Part shown: piece by piece, positions 26,196 to 34,762 of the stretch | How positions within the stretch are numbered: position 1 is the stretch's first letter | Layout: each line of letters starts with the position of its first letter | Assembly (NCBI GenBank): GCA_015064505.1 | Contig: SVSB01000023.1 | Span: forward strand, 1-45,637 | DNA: 45,637 nucleotides | Direction of reading: 5' to 3' | Source of the DNA: Oscillospiraceae bacterium | GTDB taxonomy: Bacteria > Bacillota > Clostridia > Oscillospirales > CAG-272 | Made by a program: the position numbers and the translations under genes | The notes under the pieces: model-generated | Told to the model about the DNA's origin: nothing | What the model saw: only the letters and a program-made list of their open reading frames with translations | Database searches by the model: none

Positions 26196-27182
26196 TTAAT
26201 TGATCCTCACGTAACCCGATTTTTCTATAAGACTTTGTCCTTCATCGGAAAGAAGCCATTCAATGAGAACGGGAATATTTTTATTGGCGTTATCGGCGCG
26301 GTAAATGGCATAAAACTGCGCAACGATGGGATAGCTTCTATCTCTTATATTCTCGGGGCTTGGATACACCCCGTTAAGGGAAAGCATCTTCACGGAGCCG
26401 TTTTCCACGATACCGTCCATATAATACCTGAAGGAAAAGCCGATAGACGCTCCCGTTATTGCAAAAGGTGACTTTTTGCCGACCTTATAATCACCCATAA
26501 AAGCCTCAAATGTGGTCTGGCTGCCGCTTCCCTGCAATCTGGTTATGGGATTGATTATTCTGTCCGCTCCCCCAACCTCTGACCAATTCTTATATTCACA
26601 AGCGTATATTTTCCGTATTTGCTCAACGGTAAGATCCTCTACGGGATTGTTTTCGTTAACAAAAAACACGAAGGCTTCAAGCCCAACGGGAACGTATATA
26701 AGCTCTATGCCCTTGTCCTCCGCGTATTTTTTCTGCTCTGCCGAAGGGCCTGCGCAAAACAGAATATCCGTAGTACCGTCAACTATCGCCTCGTATCCGC
26801 GGACGGTATTTTTATACTGCATTGCGCTGTCGGATGCAAAATTCTCTCCGTAGTAATTATCGTCGGAGAACTCTCCTCCCTCAAAGGTAACGCACCCTTC
26901 GGGATAAACGTTGTGGATCACGGCGGCATAAACGGGAACCAGAGCCGCCGCTCCGTCCAGAACGGGAAGGTCGTTCGTAAGCTTCAGGGAAGCTTCGATC
27001 TCCGGAAGATCGGAGGCGTCCTCGTGGGGGAGATAGCTTTTAACGTCTATCATCTGCGCTTGGGTTGCTCCGCTGAAATTGTTTGCAAGTCTGCGGGTAA
27101 GCAGCTGATAGATGCTGAAGTTGAAGGCAGCAAACACCGCAATTATCAAAAGTATCGCGGCAAGCTGTTTTATGGCTTTCAT
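26196..27182 (-). CDS. PstS-like phosphate-type solute-binding protein (328 aa)
   Basis: The N-terminus is a membrane anchor or signal (AAILLIIAVFAAFNFSIYQLL). The PBP-like fold shows ERF-style motifs LTVEQIRKIYACEYKNWSEVGG and ITRLQGSGSQTTFEAFMG, typical of the PstS family. The lipobox Cys of most PstS proteins is absent, so it is likely tethered by the uncleaved helix. No pstC, pstA or pstB genes are adjacent, so a role in phosphate uptake is not shown; a sensing role is conceivable. It begins 3 bases after the preceding small membrane-protein gene. Confidence 0.82.
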   Translation of the reverse strand: MKAIKQLAAILLIIAVFAAFNFSIYQLLTRRLANNFSGATQAQMIDVKSYLPHEDASDLPEIEASLKLTNDLPVLDGAAALVPVYAAVIHNVYPEGCVTFEGGEFSDDNYYGENFASDSAMQYKNTVRGYEAIVDGTTDILFCAGPSAEQKKYAEDKGIELIYVPVGLEAFVFFVNENNPVEDLTVEQIRKIYACEYKNWSEVGGADRIINPITRLQGSGSQTTFEAFMGDYKVGKKSPFAITGASIGFSFRYYMDGIVENGSVKMLSLNGVYPSPENIRDRSYPIVAQFYAIYRADNANKNIPVLIEWLLSDEGQSLIEKSGYVRIN

Positions 27183-27185
27183 TTA

Positions 27186-27326
27186 TCACCACAGCTCCTT
27201 TCCCACGAAATATATTATGGAGCAATGCCGATAAGCGTATATAACGTATATGAAATGCGCAACGGTCAATGCAAGACACAGGCAAAGGACCGTAAAAAGT
27301 ATGATCAAAAACGTGCGGCGCTTCAT
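27186..27326 (-). CDS. Tiny membrane protein (46 aa)
   Basis: The ATG at 27326 has GAGG six bases upstream. The protein is MKRRTFLIILFTVLCLCLAL onward, one strongly hydrophobic segment then a short polar tail. It starts 7 bases after the stop of the 83-residue gene and ends 3 bases before the PstS-like start. Its tight packing in the operon supports it as a real gene. No family recognised; a small partner of the PstS-like protein is possible. Confidence 0.6.
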   Translation of the reverse strand: MKRRTFLIILFTVLCLCLALTVAHFIYVIYAYRHCSIIYFVGKELW

Positions 27327-27333
27327 TACAACC

Positions 27334-27585
27334 TCACATAAAGGCAACTGCCATAAACAAAAGAGCGATAAGTCCGATAACCACCATTGCAACGATCGCC
27401 GCAACAACGGCGAAAACAACGAAAGCGGTCTTTCTGTTTTTTATCTCCTCATCCGTATACGTACCGGGGGCAGACTTATTGATTTTTTTGGCAGAAAAAT
27501 AGCGGTACGCGCTCATTCCAAACGACGCAAGCAATACGGCGGGAATGCCGAAAAATATAATATCGTATAGCATTATTCCAAACAT
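27334..27585 (-). CDS. Small two-helix membrane protein (83 aa)
   Basis: AAGGAG sits 5 bases before the ATG. Two hydrophobic segments (IIFFGIPAVLLASFG near residues 9-23 and AFVVFAVVAAIVAMVVIGLI near 54-73) flank a polar, Lys-rich loop. No family recognised. It is followed closely by the 46-residue membrane gene and the PstS-like gene. Confidence 0.7.
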   Translation of the reverse strand: MFGIMLYDIIFFGIPAVLLASFGMSAYRYFSAKKINKSAPGTYTDEEIKNRKTAFVVFAVVAAIVAMVVIGLIALLFMAVAFM

Positions 27586-27631
27586 AGATACTCCTTACCT
27601 ACGGCAAGATATGGTTGCCGCATTTTGATTT

Positions 27632-27856
27632 TTAAGTATTTTCACCGTAATCAATGACGATTTTTTTGCACGTTGCGCAGTTATAAGCAACGCAGGCAGA
27701 GCCTTTTATGGCAGAAAACTCCGATAATATCACGGAATCGGGATAAAAGGATGCTTTTGCAAACAGTCTTTTTTTCTCCCCTTTTATCCAATTCAGCTCG
27801 TTTGGACTGTGTATCAGTCCTTTTTCCATCTCGTTATTGCAATAGGGACATTTCAT
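27632..27856 (-). CDS. Zinc-ribbon protein, DUF6487-like (74 aa)
   Basis: Two Cys pairs are present: CPYC near the start and CATCKK near the end, giving a four-Cys zinc ribbon. The start follows AAGGAG with 8-base spacing. The short length and MKCPYCNNEMEKG beginning match DUF6487-type proteins, whose function is unknown. It sits between the DinB-like gene and the small membrane proteins. Confidence 0.8.
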   Translation of the reverse strand: MKCPYCNNEMEKGLIHSPNELNWIKGEKKRLFAKASFYPDSVILSEFSAIKGSACVAYNCATCKKIVIDYGENT

Positions 27857-27878
27857 AATGTGCTCTCCTTACGTATGA

Positions 27879-28580
27879 TCAAAAGTAAAAGGGATTTGCC
27901 GCACTCTCCGCGCCGAAAAGCTTAACTGCCATTCGGTACATGGCCTTTGCGTGGATGCGATCGTGCCATATAAAACGGCGAAGGACCTTGCGCACAGACC
28001 ACTCTTCTCCGTAGCTTCCTTCAAATGTGGGATTTTTCAGGAAATCTTTCTTTTTCTCCAATGCTTCAAACCCGCGAAGTCTGCATTCGTATATACTTCC
28101 ATTGTTATCAGCATCAACGTCGATCTCCGCAAAATAGTAGTCGTTAACGCTCTTCGTGTGCAGATACATATCTTCTGCCGAGCGAGGCACGTTTCCGTAA
28201 AAGGTTTTTCTGTTCGGTGATGCCGTTGCGCTTTTGTCGGGAATTGACCGATACAGGCAAAGAAGATCTTCCGCCGATTTTAAAGCAAGAGCCTTCAATC
28301 TCTCATATTCTTCCGCCGTAAGCGGTTCTTTTTCGCTTTCAAAAATCGCGTCGGAGTCCGCATCTCCGATAGCAAGCTCGGAGCATTTTTCTCCGACGAT
28401 AACCACATCAACCTCATCCGCAGCATCGGCGCCCGTCCATTTAAGATAGGAAAGTATCTCCCCGCACATTTTGGATGCTGCAACCTCAAGGCTTTCTCCG
28501 CGGGTATAAGCACCGATATGATCCACTGCGTAAAGCAAAGTATCGTCTCCGTTATGCTCCCAAAAGCAGTTTACTATCAT
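27879..28580 (-). CDS. DinB-like protein with HicB-like N-terminus (233 aa)
   Basis: The first half (FWEHNGDDTLLYAVDHIGAYTRGESLEVAASKM) resembles HicB-type small domains. The second half has a DinB-superfamily-like helical motif, WSVRKVLRRFIWHDRIHAKAM, with His/Asp spacing that could bind metal. DinB-fold enzymes include thiol transferases and metal-dependent hydrolases. The start overlaps the APH-type gene's stop by 4 bases, with AGGAGG upstream. Both domain calls are tentative. No HicA partner is adjacent, so a toxin-antitoxin role is unlikely. Confidence 0.65.
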   Translation of the reverse strand: MIVNCFWEHNGDDTLLYAVDHIGAYTRGESLEVAASKMCGEILSYLKWTGADAADEVDVVIVGEKCSELAIGDADSDAIFESEKEPLTAEEYERLKALALKSAEDLLCLYRSIPDKSATASPNRKTFYGNVPRSAEDMYLHTKSVNDYYFAEIDVDADNNGSIYECRLRGFEALEKKKDFLKNPTFEGSYGEEWSVRKVLRRFIWHDRIHAKAMYRMAVKLFGAESAANPFYF

Positions 28581-29359
28581 ATTTCCTCCTGATACAAGGT
28601 TTCTAAAGCCGCCACGGTGCGCAGAAGCTCGTGATCGTAGTTATCTCTGCCGTAGAGATCAAGTAAAAGATCCGTATAGCTATCGGTTTTCAGATTAAAC
28701 CAAAGTGACCATATCGCCCAATAAAGATCCATATGCTTATCCCCGACGCCGGACATAGCAAAATCTATAAAGGTGCTGAATTTTCCGTCCTTTTGAATAA
28801 CGTTGGGCAAACAAGCGTCTCCGTGAATAAGCGTATCGGCAGAAAAACGGTCTTTATTGTTTTTTATAACAGTAATAGCGGTATCGCGATCCGAAATACC
28901 CAATACTTGTGCAATCGCTTTTGACTTAAAGCTTTTATTATCGCAGTTATCGGCAAGCTCCGTATACTCTGCGTACGCAGGAGAAACGTTGATATTTCCG
29001 TAAGGCTTGACGTGCAGTTCTTTTAAAGCCTCCGCAAGTACCCCACATATCATCTCGGGCTTATCAAGGCAATGGGTAAGATCGGTGCCTTCCGCTTCAC
29101 GGGTAACGAGATAATCCATATCGGTGCTGATATAATCCATTATCTCAACACCGATCCCAAGGGCGTAAAAGCGCTCCCCTGCTTCCGCCTCGTTTTTAAG
29201 AGCGTCCTTTTTTGCGGTCTTAATGTAAAAACCTTTATCAACGTAATAGACGCGCATATCCGAGCTGCAGCTGCTGTCGTAGATCTTTGCATTTTCAAAA
29301 TATATCCGAAATTCCCGTGGGAATCCGTTCTTATCAACCGTAACGGGTGTTTTATTCAT
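28577..29359 (-). CDS. APH(3')-like phosphotransferase (260 aa)
   Basis: The Brenner motif reads LIHGDACLPNVI and the second motif TFIDFAMSGVGDKHMDLYWA, both close to APH(3') kinases (HGDxxxxN, DxGxxGxxDxxxDLA). The N-lobe carries YIKTAKKDALKNEA with the ATP-site Lys. In APH(3') enzymes the second motif starts with D and the family C-terminus ends in a LxxL/F-type tail; here the protein ends YQEEI. It may modify an aminoglycoside or another metabolite. It starts 9 bases after the membrane-protein gene stop, with AAGGAAGG upstream. Confidence 0.85.
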   Translation of the reverse strand: MNKTPVTVDKNGFPREFRIYFENAKIYDSSCSSDMRVYYVDKGFYIKTAKKDALKNEAEAGERFYALGIGVEIMDYISTDMDYLVTREAEGTDLTHCLDKPEMICGVLAEALKELHVKPYGNINVSPAYAEYTELADNCDNKSFKSKAIAQVLGISDRDTAITVIKNNKDRFSADTLIHGDACLPNVIQKDGKFSTFIDFAMSGVGDKHMDLYWAIWSLWFNLKTDSYTDLLLDLYGRDNYDHELLRTVAALETLYQEEI

Positions 29360-29368
29360 TTTCCTTCC

Positions 29369-29833
29369 TTACTTTCGCCTTATAAGTGCAACGCGTCCGT
29401 TTTCCTCATCTACGGCAACAAGCACCCGCTTATTATTCCATTCGTCAAAGCAGCGTTCGCTTAACTGAGAGTTATTAAAAATGGGAGAGGTAGCAAGCTT
29501 TCTGCCGTCCGCAAGGTGTAACTCAAAATATATCAAGCGCCATTGAGGGTGGGGATTTTTTAAAACGCCCTCGCAAATGCTGTATTTTTCGGGATCTTTC
29601 AGCAATTCTCGCATTTTTCGCAGATTTATTGCCCAGGCGGGTATCATCATTACTATTGGCAAAAGCATCATAATGACTGCCGCAAACGGCTGATACGGAA
29701 TAAGCACGCAGGACGGCAGACCAATGAGTGCAAAGGCAACGCCCGTTAGGATCAGTCCGAGTTTAAAATCGCTTTTTCTGTACTTGTATTCAAAGGAATC
29801 GGTTAACAAACCAACTATTTCTTCTCTTTGCAT
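29369..29833 (-). CDS. Two-helix membrane protein (154 aa)
   Basis: The ATG at 29833 has AAGGAG with a 6-base gap (GATAACT region); an in-frame ATG 12 codons upstream lacks support. Two hydrophobic segments occupy about residues 30-70 (LGLILTGVAFALIGLP and FAAVIMMLLPIVMMIP), followed by a soluble C-terminal domain. No family recognised. It is the first gene after a strong promoter at 29860-29888 and so may head the accessory operon. Confidence 0.7.
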   Translation of the reverse strand: MQREEIVGLLTDSFEYKYRKSDFKLGLILTGVAFALIGLPSCVLIPYQPFAAVIMMLLPIVMMIPAWAINLRKMRELLKDPEKYSICEGVLKNPHPQWRLIYFELHLADGRKLATSPIFNNSQLSERCFDEWNNKRVLVAVDEENGRVALIRRK

Positions 29834-29859
29834 AGTTATCTCCTTGCCCATATATAAAG

Positions 29860-29888
29860 ATGATATCACACATCAGCAAAACAGTCAA
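29860..29888 (-). promoter_or_regulatory. SigA-type promoter of the minus-strand accessory operon
   Basis: Minus-strand TTGACT (29888-29883), 17-base spacer, TATCAT (29865-29860), about 30 bases before the start at 29833. Confidence 0.75.
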
Positions 29889-29931
29889 TCAAATTATACA
29901 AACGGTTGATGAAAAAACAACTATCAATCTA

Positions 29932-29960
29932 TTGCAATCCGCACTCGCCCGTGCTACAAT
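29932..29960 (+). promoter_or_regulatory. SigA-type promoter, divergent
   Basis: TTGCAA (29932-29937), 17-base spacer, TACAAT (29955-29960), 26 bases before the ATG at 29986. It faces away from the minus-strand promoter 44 bases to the left. Confidence 0.8.
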
Positions 29961-29985
29961 GGAGAAAAACATTCTCGGAGGTATT

Positions 29986-30684
29986 ATGGAGAATAACGTA
30001 AAGCGATCAAAGAAATTCTTTACCCAAAAAAAGAACCCAACGCTGACATTCGTAGGAATCGGACTCGTAGCATTGGGCATCATCCTTTATTATTTCGGGC
30101 ATTTCATATTCTGGCGAATGGCACCCTACGTTGCCATTGCGGGCGTGATCTGCATCATCGTTTCAAAAAGCCTCACGGTTTCAGATTCCGAGCTTGATTT
30201 GGTTCGCACCGAGCTTCTCCGCGAGATGGAAAAGGAAGCATACGGCTGCTTCGGCTTTACAAAAAGCGAAACCGAACAAGAGCGCCACCCTGTCAGCGGC
30301 TTTGACTTTACCAAAGAGAATGCGCCCGTAAAAAAAGGCAAGGAAGGCAAAATATACAGCCCTTACGTATACGCCGCCTGTCTGACTCTTACAAATAACC
30401 GAGTTTGCTACGGATTAAAAGAGTTCAACGCATTTGACGAGAATTCCACCGAGAACCCTAAACTGACCACGAAAACCTTCCTTCTGCAGAACGTAGTCGG
30501 TCTTGAATTTGAAAGAATTGAGCTTGAATCCGGTGAGCTTCATCCCGTTATGGCATACGCAATTCTGAAGACCGCAAACGGCGAGACACACAAGCTTCTG
30601 ATGCAGGACGATTCCGATATCGAAACCCTTTGCGAACGACTTGACAAGCGCTTTAAAAAGAATCTTGTAAAAACCGAAGAGTAA
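29986..30684 (+). CDS. Membrane protein with cytoplasmic-type C-terminal domain (232 aa)
   Basis: The ATG at 29986 follows CGGAGG; a longer frame from 29860 runs through both promoters and is rejected. Two hydrophobic segments (about residues 20-36 and 43-58, TFVGIGLVALGIILYYFG and YVAIAGVICIIVSKSL) are followed by an alpha/beta-rich soluble domain. No known family recognised. It has its own promoter and ends in a strong terminator, so it is a single-gene unit. Confidence 0.75.
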   Translation: MENNVKRSKKFFTQKKNPTLTFVGIGLVALGIILYYFGHFIFWRMAPYVAIAGVICIIVSKSLTVSDSELDLVRTELLREMEKEAYGCFGFTKSETEQERHPVSGFDFTKENAPVKKGKEGKIYSPYVYAACLTLTNNRVCYGLKEFNAFDENSTENPKLTTKTFLLQNVVGLEFERIELESGELHPVMAYAILKTANGETHKLLMQDDSDIETLCERLDKRFKKNLVKTEE

Positions 30685-30692
30685 ATGTGAAA

Positions 30693-30722
30693 AAAGGCAC
30701 CTGCCGCGCGGCAGGTGCCTTT
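30693..30722. terminator. Bidirectional intrinsic terminator
   Basis: A 14-bp stem (AAAGGCACCTGCCG with its complement) around a CG loop separates the membrane-protein gene from the convergent solute-binding protein gene. Confidence 0.9.
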
Positions 30723-30732
30723 CTTTTACGGA

Positions 30733-32256
30733 TCAGTTCTCTATAGCTGCAACGAAGTCAGCAACGTCCTTGGTTGCGGTGTCAAGCAGTCCCTCGTAGG
30801 TGGAGGAGAAGCTGTTGGTGCCTGCGATAGCAACCTTTCTGATCTGGGTAACGAGCTTACCAAAGTCCATGGTTACGCCAAGGTCGAAGGTACGGTCCTG
30901 AAGAATGATCTCAAGCATTTCCATGGAGTCCTCGTCACGCACGCTTCTGGTGCCGAATACTGCATCATAGAATACGGACTTAACATCCTTCATATTGAGA
31001 TAACCCATTGCGTTGATAACGTCAACGGTCGCGTCAAGACGTGCGGTTGCGTTATAGGGGATCATAACGATGGACATCTGTGCGCTCTGAATGGAGGAGT
31101 TGTAATTCTCCTGAGTCTCGTCGTACTTGGGGAAAGGAAGGAAGCCGTAATCGTCTTCCATGTTCCAGAGCTGGAAGGAGCCGCCGATGGTCTCTGCGAA
31201 GAACAGGAAGCGTCCCTCGGAGAAGAACTTTGCGGACTGACCTGCCAGAGCAACACCGCCGGAATAGGAAGCTTCGTGAACGTTAAGGCAGCTATCCTTG
31301 GAATAGAGCTTGGTGATCTTTTCAAGCGCGTTAAGAGCGCGCTCGTTGAGCTTGAATACTGCAGGCCACTCGTCCTCGTCTACGGAAACGAAGGTCTCGC
31401 CCATGCCGTTCATAGAGTACTCAAGAGTCTGGTTACCGGTAACAAGGCCGTAACGGTCGGTCTTATAATCAAGCTTACCGTTATTATCGTAGTCAAGGCT
31501 GAACTCAAGCATAAGCTCGTTCCACTTGTCCATGGTCCACTTGCCGCTTCTTACAAGCTCGAAGCAGTTCTCAACACCCTCTTTGTTACCGAGAGTGTAG
31601 TTGTACATAATGCAAGCAGTAGTCTTCCAAGCCATTATGTTCATATCGCCCATAGCGAAGAGACGGTGCTCGCCACCCCAGTTAAGGGTGTTGTTAACGG
31701 TGGCGTTCCACCAGGGATCGTCAAAGTTGAGTCCATCGATATCGTTGAGGTTTGCGGGAATACCTGCGGAAACGAGCTTTGCCATCTGGGTACCGTTGCA
31801 GAAGTAGGAATCGTAATTGTTATCACCTGCATTAACGTCCTTCTGTACTGCGGAGTACGCTTGGTTATGGGTCTTCTGCTCGTGGAGGATAACTACGTCG
31901 TAGGTATCCTCGATCTCGGTGTTGCGGGCAAACAGAGCCTCGGAAAGGATCTCGCCGGAGGTATCGGGGCCGATGATATCGTAGTTTACCCACCAGTTGG
32001 TATCGCCGCCGGTGATAAAATAGATGGATGCGCCGCCGTGCTCTTTGACATCAAAGCGCTCTGCAAGAGGAAGAGTGTTGATATCAACTGCGGGAGTGGT
32101 GTCTGCTTCCGTGGTGTCTTCCCCTGTGGGAGCCTTGGTGACTGCGGGATCGGTAGTGACTACGGGATCTCCGGTATTACAGCCAACAGCCGCAAAGCAC
32201 ATAACGGATACAAGCAGAAGAACGACCAATCTGATCGCGGTTTTCTTTGCAAACAT
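30733..32256 (-). CDS. ABC-transporter solute-binding lipoprotein (sugar-type, 507 aa)
   Basis: The lipoprotein signal VSVMCFAAVGCNTGDP has the modified Cys in AVGC, then a Thr-rich linker (VTTDPAVTKAPTGEDTTEADTTPAV). The body resembles family 1 extracellular solute-binding proteins, with SGKWTMDKWNELMLEFS and a typical large two-lobed length. These capture oligosaccharides for ABC import. No permease or ATPase gene adjoins it in this window, so it probably works with a transporter encoded elsewhere. It follows the DUF6259-like hydrolase by 30 bases on the same strand, with TTGGAGG upstream. Confidence 0.88.
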   Translation of the reverse strand: MFAKKTAIRLVVLLLVSVMCFAAVGCNTGDPVVTTDPAVTKAPTGEDTTEADTTPAVDINTLPLAERFDVKEHGGASIYFITGGDTNWWVNYDIIGPDTSGEILSEALFARNTEIEDTYDVVILHEQKTHNQAYSAVQKDVNAGDNNYDSYFCNGTQMAKLVSAGIPANLNDIDGLNFDDPWWNATVNNTLNWGGEHRLFAMGDMNIMAWKTTACIMYNYTLGNKEGVENCFELVRSGKWTMDKWNELMLEFSLDYDNNGKLDYKTDRYGLVTGNQTLEYSMNGMGETFVSVDEDEWPAVFKLNERALNALEKITKLYSKDSCLNVHEASYSGGVALAGQSAKFFSEGRFLFFAETIGGSFQLWNMEDDYGFLPFPKYDETQENYNSSIQSAQMSIVMIPYNATARLDATVDVINAMGYLNMKDVKSVFYDAVFGTRSVRDEDSMEMLEIILQDRTFDLGVTMDFGKLVTQIRKVAIAGTNSFSSTYEGLLDTATKDVADFVAAIEN

Positions 32257-32286
32257 AATAAACCTCCAAAAAATCAGTAAGAATTT

Positions 32287-34419
32287 TTACTTAAGAAGGA
32301 TTGCCTTTTTCTCTTTGCCCTCAAGGGTGACTGCAAGTGATATCTCATTGCCGGTCTCTGCATCGTAAGCCTTGAGCCCTGCGGGAAGTCCAAGCTCTGC
32401 GTTGTCAACTGCTGCGGTAAAGGTGATTGCGTTATAGGAAGTGTTATAGAGGTGGATGATTGCGGAATCGCGATCTTCTGCAAGCATGATTCCCTTGCGA
32501 ACGGTATCGGGAATACCCGCAAGACCTACAACGTCCATAAACTTACCGTCGCGGTATACCTGAGGATAAGCGTCGTAAAGCGCGTGGTAACGCTTTGAGG
32601 TGGGATATACGTAAGGATGCTCAAGGAGAGGATCGAACATAGTAAACGCATAGCCTGCCATATTGTCGCCGCACTCGCCGCTTGCCTGCATACCGAGCAT
32701 AGGTCTGCCCATTATGTAACGAAGGACCTCGGGACGACCGTAAGAGAACTTGGGGTTGCCCCACTTTCTCCACCAGTGCATACACATAATATCAATGTAA
32801 GCATCGTAAGCGTCACCAACGCCCTCGCATCCGCAGATGTAATCATCGGGACGGTACTGCTTGATCATATCGTATACTTCTGCAAAGAAGTGCTTGTAGC
32901 CCTCGTGGAATGCTGTTGCGGGAGTTGCGTGACCGTGGCTACGGTCGTAGCAGAGGTATGCGGGCATGGTCATCAGCTCGTCAAAGTAGATACCGTCTGC
33001 GCCAAGCTCCATTACGGTGCGCATTGCCTCAACTGCCGCCTTGGTCCATTCCTTAGCCATAGGGCACTGAGCAACGAAGTACTGACGGGAGGTACCGGGA
33101 TAACGCTCTACCCAAACGTCGCCGTCGGGCTTTTTGATGGCACAGTCAATACCTATTCTGTCGGAATTATAGCCGGGCTGAGTGAACCACTTGGAAACGC
33201 GGTCTGCAATATGAACGTTAACGTAGAATATCGCCTTCATACCTGCGGCGTGAACTTCCTCGATAGCCTTGCGAAGTCCCTCTCTGCCGCCAAGTGCCTC
33301 AACGGGCTCGTAATCGGGATAGTAAGCGTCAAGTCCACCAACGTGCCAACCGATAAAGAGAACCAGATTGGAACCTGCGTTATCTCTTGCACGGATAGCC
33401 GCCTTACCGAAGGTATCAAAATCGGTACCGATACCGTCGGAGTTCAGGCAACGGCAGGACATATCTGCGGGAGCGAGAACGGTCTTACCGGGAGCATCCT
33501 CGGTATACTTAAGGTGGAGATACTCGGGATAGGAAACGCACTGGTAAATAGCCATACCGGAAACATTCTTTCCGGCCTCGGTTCTGCCGGGACCAACCTT
33601 AGGGCAGGTCTTCTTCCAGGCGTTGTAAACGTCTGCAGCCTTGTGCCAGTCGCCGTCGCCAACACCAAGGCAGAAGGGCTCCAGAGTGGAGCTGCTGCCG
33701 GGAGCAAGGAAGGGCCAGTTTCTGATGAACATTCTGCCCACCTTTTCAAAACCAAGCTGCTTATACGCGTGATCCTTATCGTGATGAGCCATATAGAAAT
33801 GCTCTTTTTCGTTATGAACCGCAAAGCAGGTAGCCGCAAGGGGCACGGGATAGTTCATAACGATAACATCCTCGGTGTAAATATCGTTATCACCGATGGT
33901 GCTGCGGAACTGGATCTTGTTCTCGGTCGTAAAGTCGCTTCCCTCCTCAGGGGAAAGGAACGCCTTCTTGAAGTCGGAGCCGTCCATTATGGGAAAATAC
34001 AGAGAATCGTCTCCGCCCTTTACTCCCGTAACGTCGGGGTAAGTAACGTTAACGAGAACACCCTTTTCGGAATTATTTTCAACGGTAAGCTCGCTAACGA
34101 TGCGCTTGCCGTCCTCGGTGAAATTGATCCTCTCAACGAAAACAACATTTGCGCAACCGTCCTTAACGGTGTGGCGGATAACGAGAGTATCGCCATCCTT
34201 CTCAAAGGTAGCGGGATGACCTACTGCAGAAATTGTTCTGGCGGTCTCCGCATTGGGGCGGCTGTCCCAGATATCGGAGGTTCCCTCGTCAAAAACAAAG
34301 CTGATCCAGCTTGAGGAGTCCTCAACGTATACGCGTCCGGTATCCTTGTTTTTAACGCTTACGAGGCAACCGTCGGAATCGCGGAAGCTGAGATGAAGAT
34401 GTTCGGTTTCAAAAAGCAT
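32287..34419 (-). CDS. Glycoside-hydrolase-like protein, DUF6259-type (710 aa)
   Basis: Residues 1-250 form a beta-sandwich-like N-terminal domain; the rest looks like a TIM barrel (LVLFIGWHVGGLDAYYPDY, AAGMKAIFYVNVHIADR, GADGIYFDELM with candidate catalytic Asp/Glu, and GCEGVGDAYDAY). It resembles DUF6259 and related alpha-glycosidase-fold proteins. No signal peptide, so it is cytoplasmic and likely processes imported sugar. The ATG at 34419 has GAGGTG six bases upstream; a TTG ten codons earlier has none. It is followed by the solute-binding protein on the same strand. Substrate unknown. Confidence 0.82.
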   Translation of the reverse strand: MLFETEHLHLSFRDSDGCLVSVKNKDTGRVYVEDSSSWISFVFDEGTSDIWDSRPNAETARTISAVGHPATFEKDGDTLVIRHTVKDGCANVVFVERINFTEDGKRIVSELTVENNSEKGVLVNVTYPDVTGVKGGDDSLYFPIMDGSDFKKAFLSPEEGSDFTTENKIQFRSTIGDNDIYTEDVIVMNYPVPLAATCFAVHNEKEHFYMAHHDKDHAYKQLGFEKVGRMFIRNWPFLAPGSSSTLEPFCLGVGDGDWHKAADVYNAWKKTCPKVGPGRTEAGKNVSGMAIYQCVSYPEYLHLKYTEDAPGKTVLAPADMSCRCLNSDGIGTDFDTFGKAAIRARDNAGSNLVLFIGWHVGGLDAYYPDYEPVEALGGREGLRKAIEEVHAAGMKAIFYVNVHIADRVSKWFTQPGYNSDRIGIDCAIKKPDGDVWVERYPGTSRQYFVAQCPMAKEWTKAAVEAMRTVMELGADGIYFDELMTMPAYLCYDRSHGHATPATAFHEGYKHFFAEVYDMIKQYRPDDYICGCEGVGDAYDAYIDIMCMHWWRKWGNPKFSYGRPEVLRYIMGRPMLGMQASGECGDNMAGYAFTMFDPLLEHPYVYPTSKRYHALYDAYPQVYRDGKFMDVVGLAGIPDTVRKGIMLAEDRDSAIIHLYNTSYNAITFTAAVDNAELGLPAGLKAYDAETGNEISLAVTLEGKEKKAILLK

Positions 34420-34654
34420 ATTATTGCACCTCACTGTATTTATTGCCAAATTTACATCCCTATTTTACCACCTTATTGTACACTATTAAATGTCATTTGT
34501 TGTCTGCTCTTTGTCGTTTCTTGCCGTTGCCCTCCGTGAACTTTGATGCAAAAATTGCCATTGATATCAAAAAAAGTTTCCCACGGCGTTTTTTATATAA
34601 AAAAATGTATATTTTTGTCTTTTCGACTGAATATAGACAAAAAACGCCAAAGGC

Positions 34655-34684
34655 TTGACAATTATTGTTCTTTGCGGTTATACT
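34655..34684 (+). promoter_or_regulatory. Promoter of the DUF4185 operon
   Basis: TTGACA (34655-34660), 18-base spacer, TATACT (34679-34684). The 34420-34762 interval between the divergent units otherwise shows no gene; a weaker minus-strand promoter (TTTAAT, 17 bases, TAAAAT) may lie near 34465-34495. Confidence 0.75.
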
Positions 34685-34762
34685 GAATTATGATAAGATT
34701 AAAAATGTTAGCAGTAAGATTTTGCTGATATTTTTTTAGATTATCGGAAGGAGATTCTCTCA

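Noticed and set aside
27879-28580. HicAB toxin-antitoxin system
   Set aside because: No HicA-like partner is adjacent and the HicB-like part is fused to another domain.
30715-34314. Plus-strand open frames of 521 and 565 codons opposite the binding protein and DUF6259-like gene
   Set aside because: The sense-strand genes carry clear lipobox, TIM-barrel and SD signals; the antisense frames reflect codon bias avoiding TTA, CTA and TCA.
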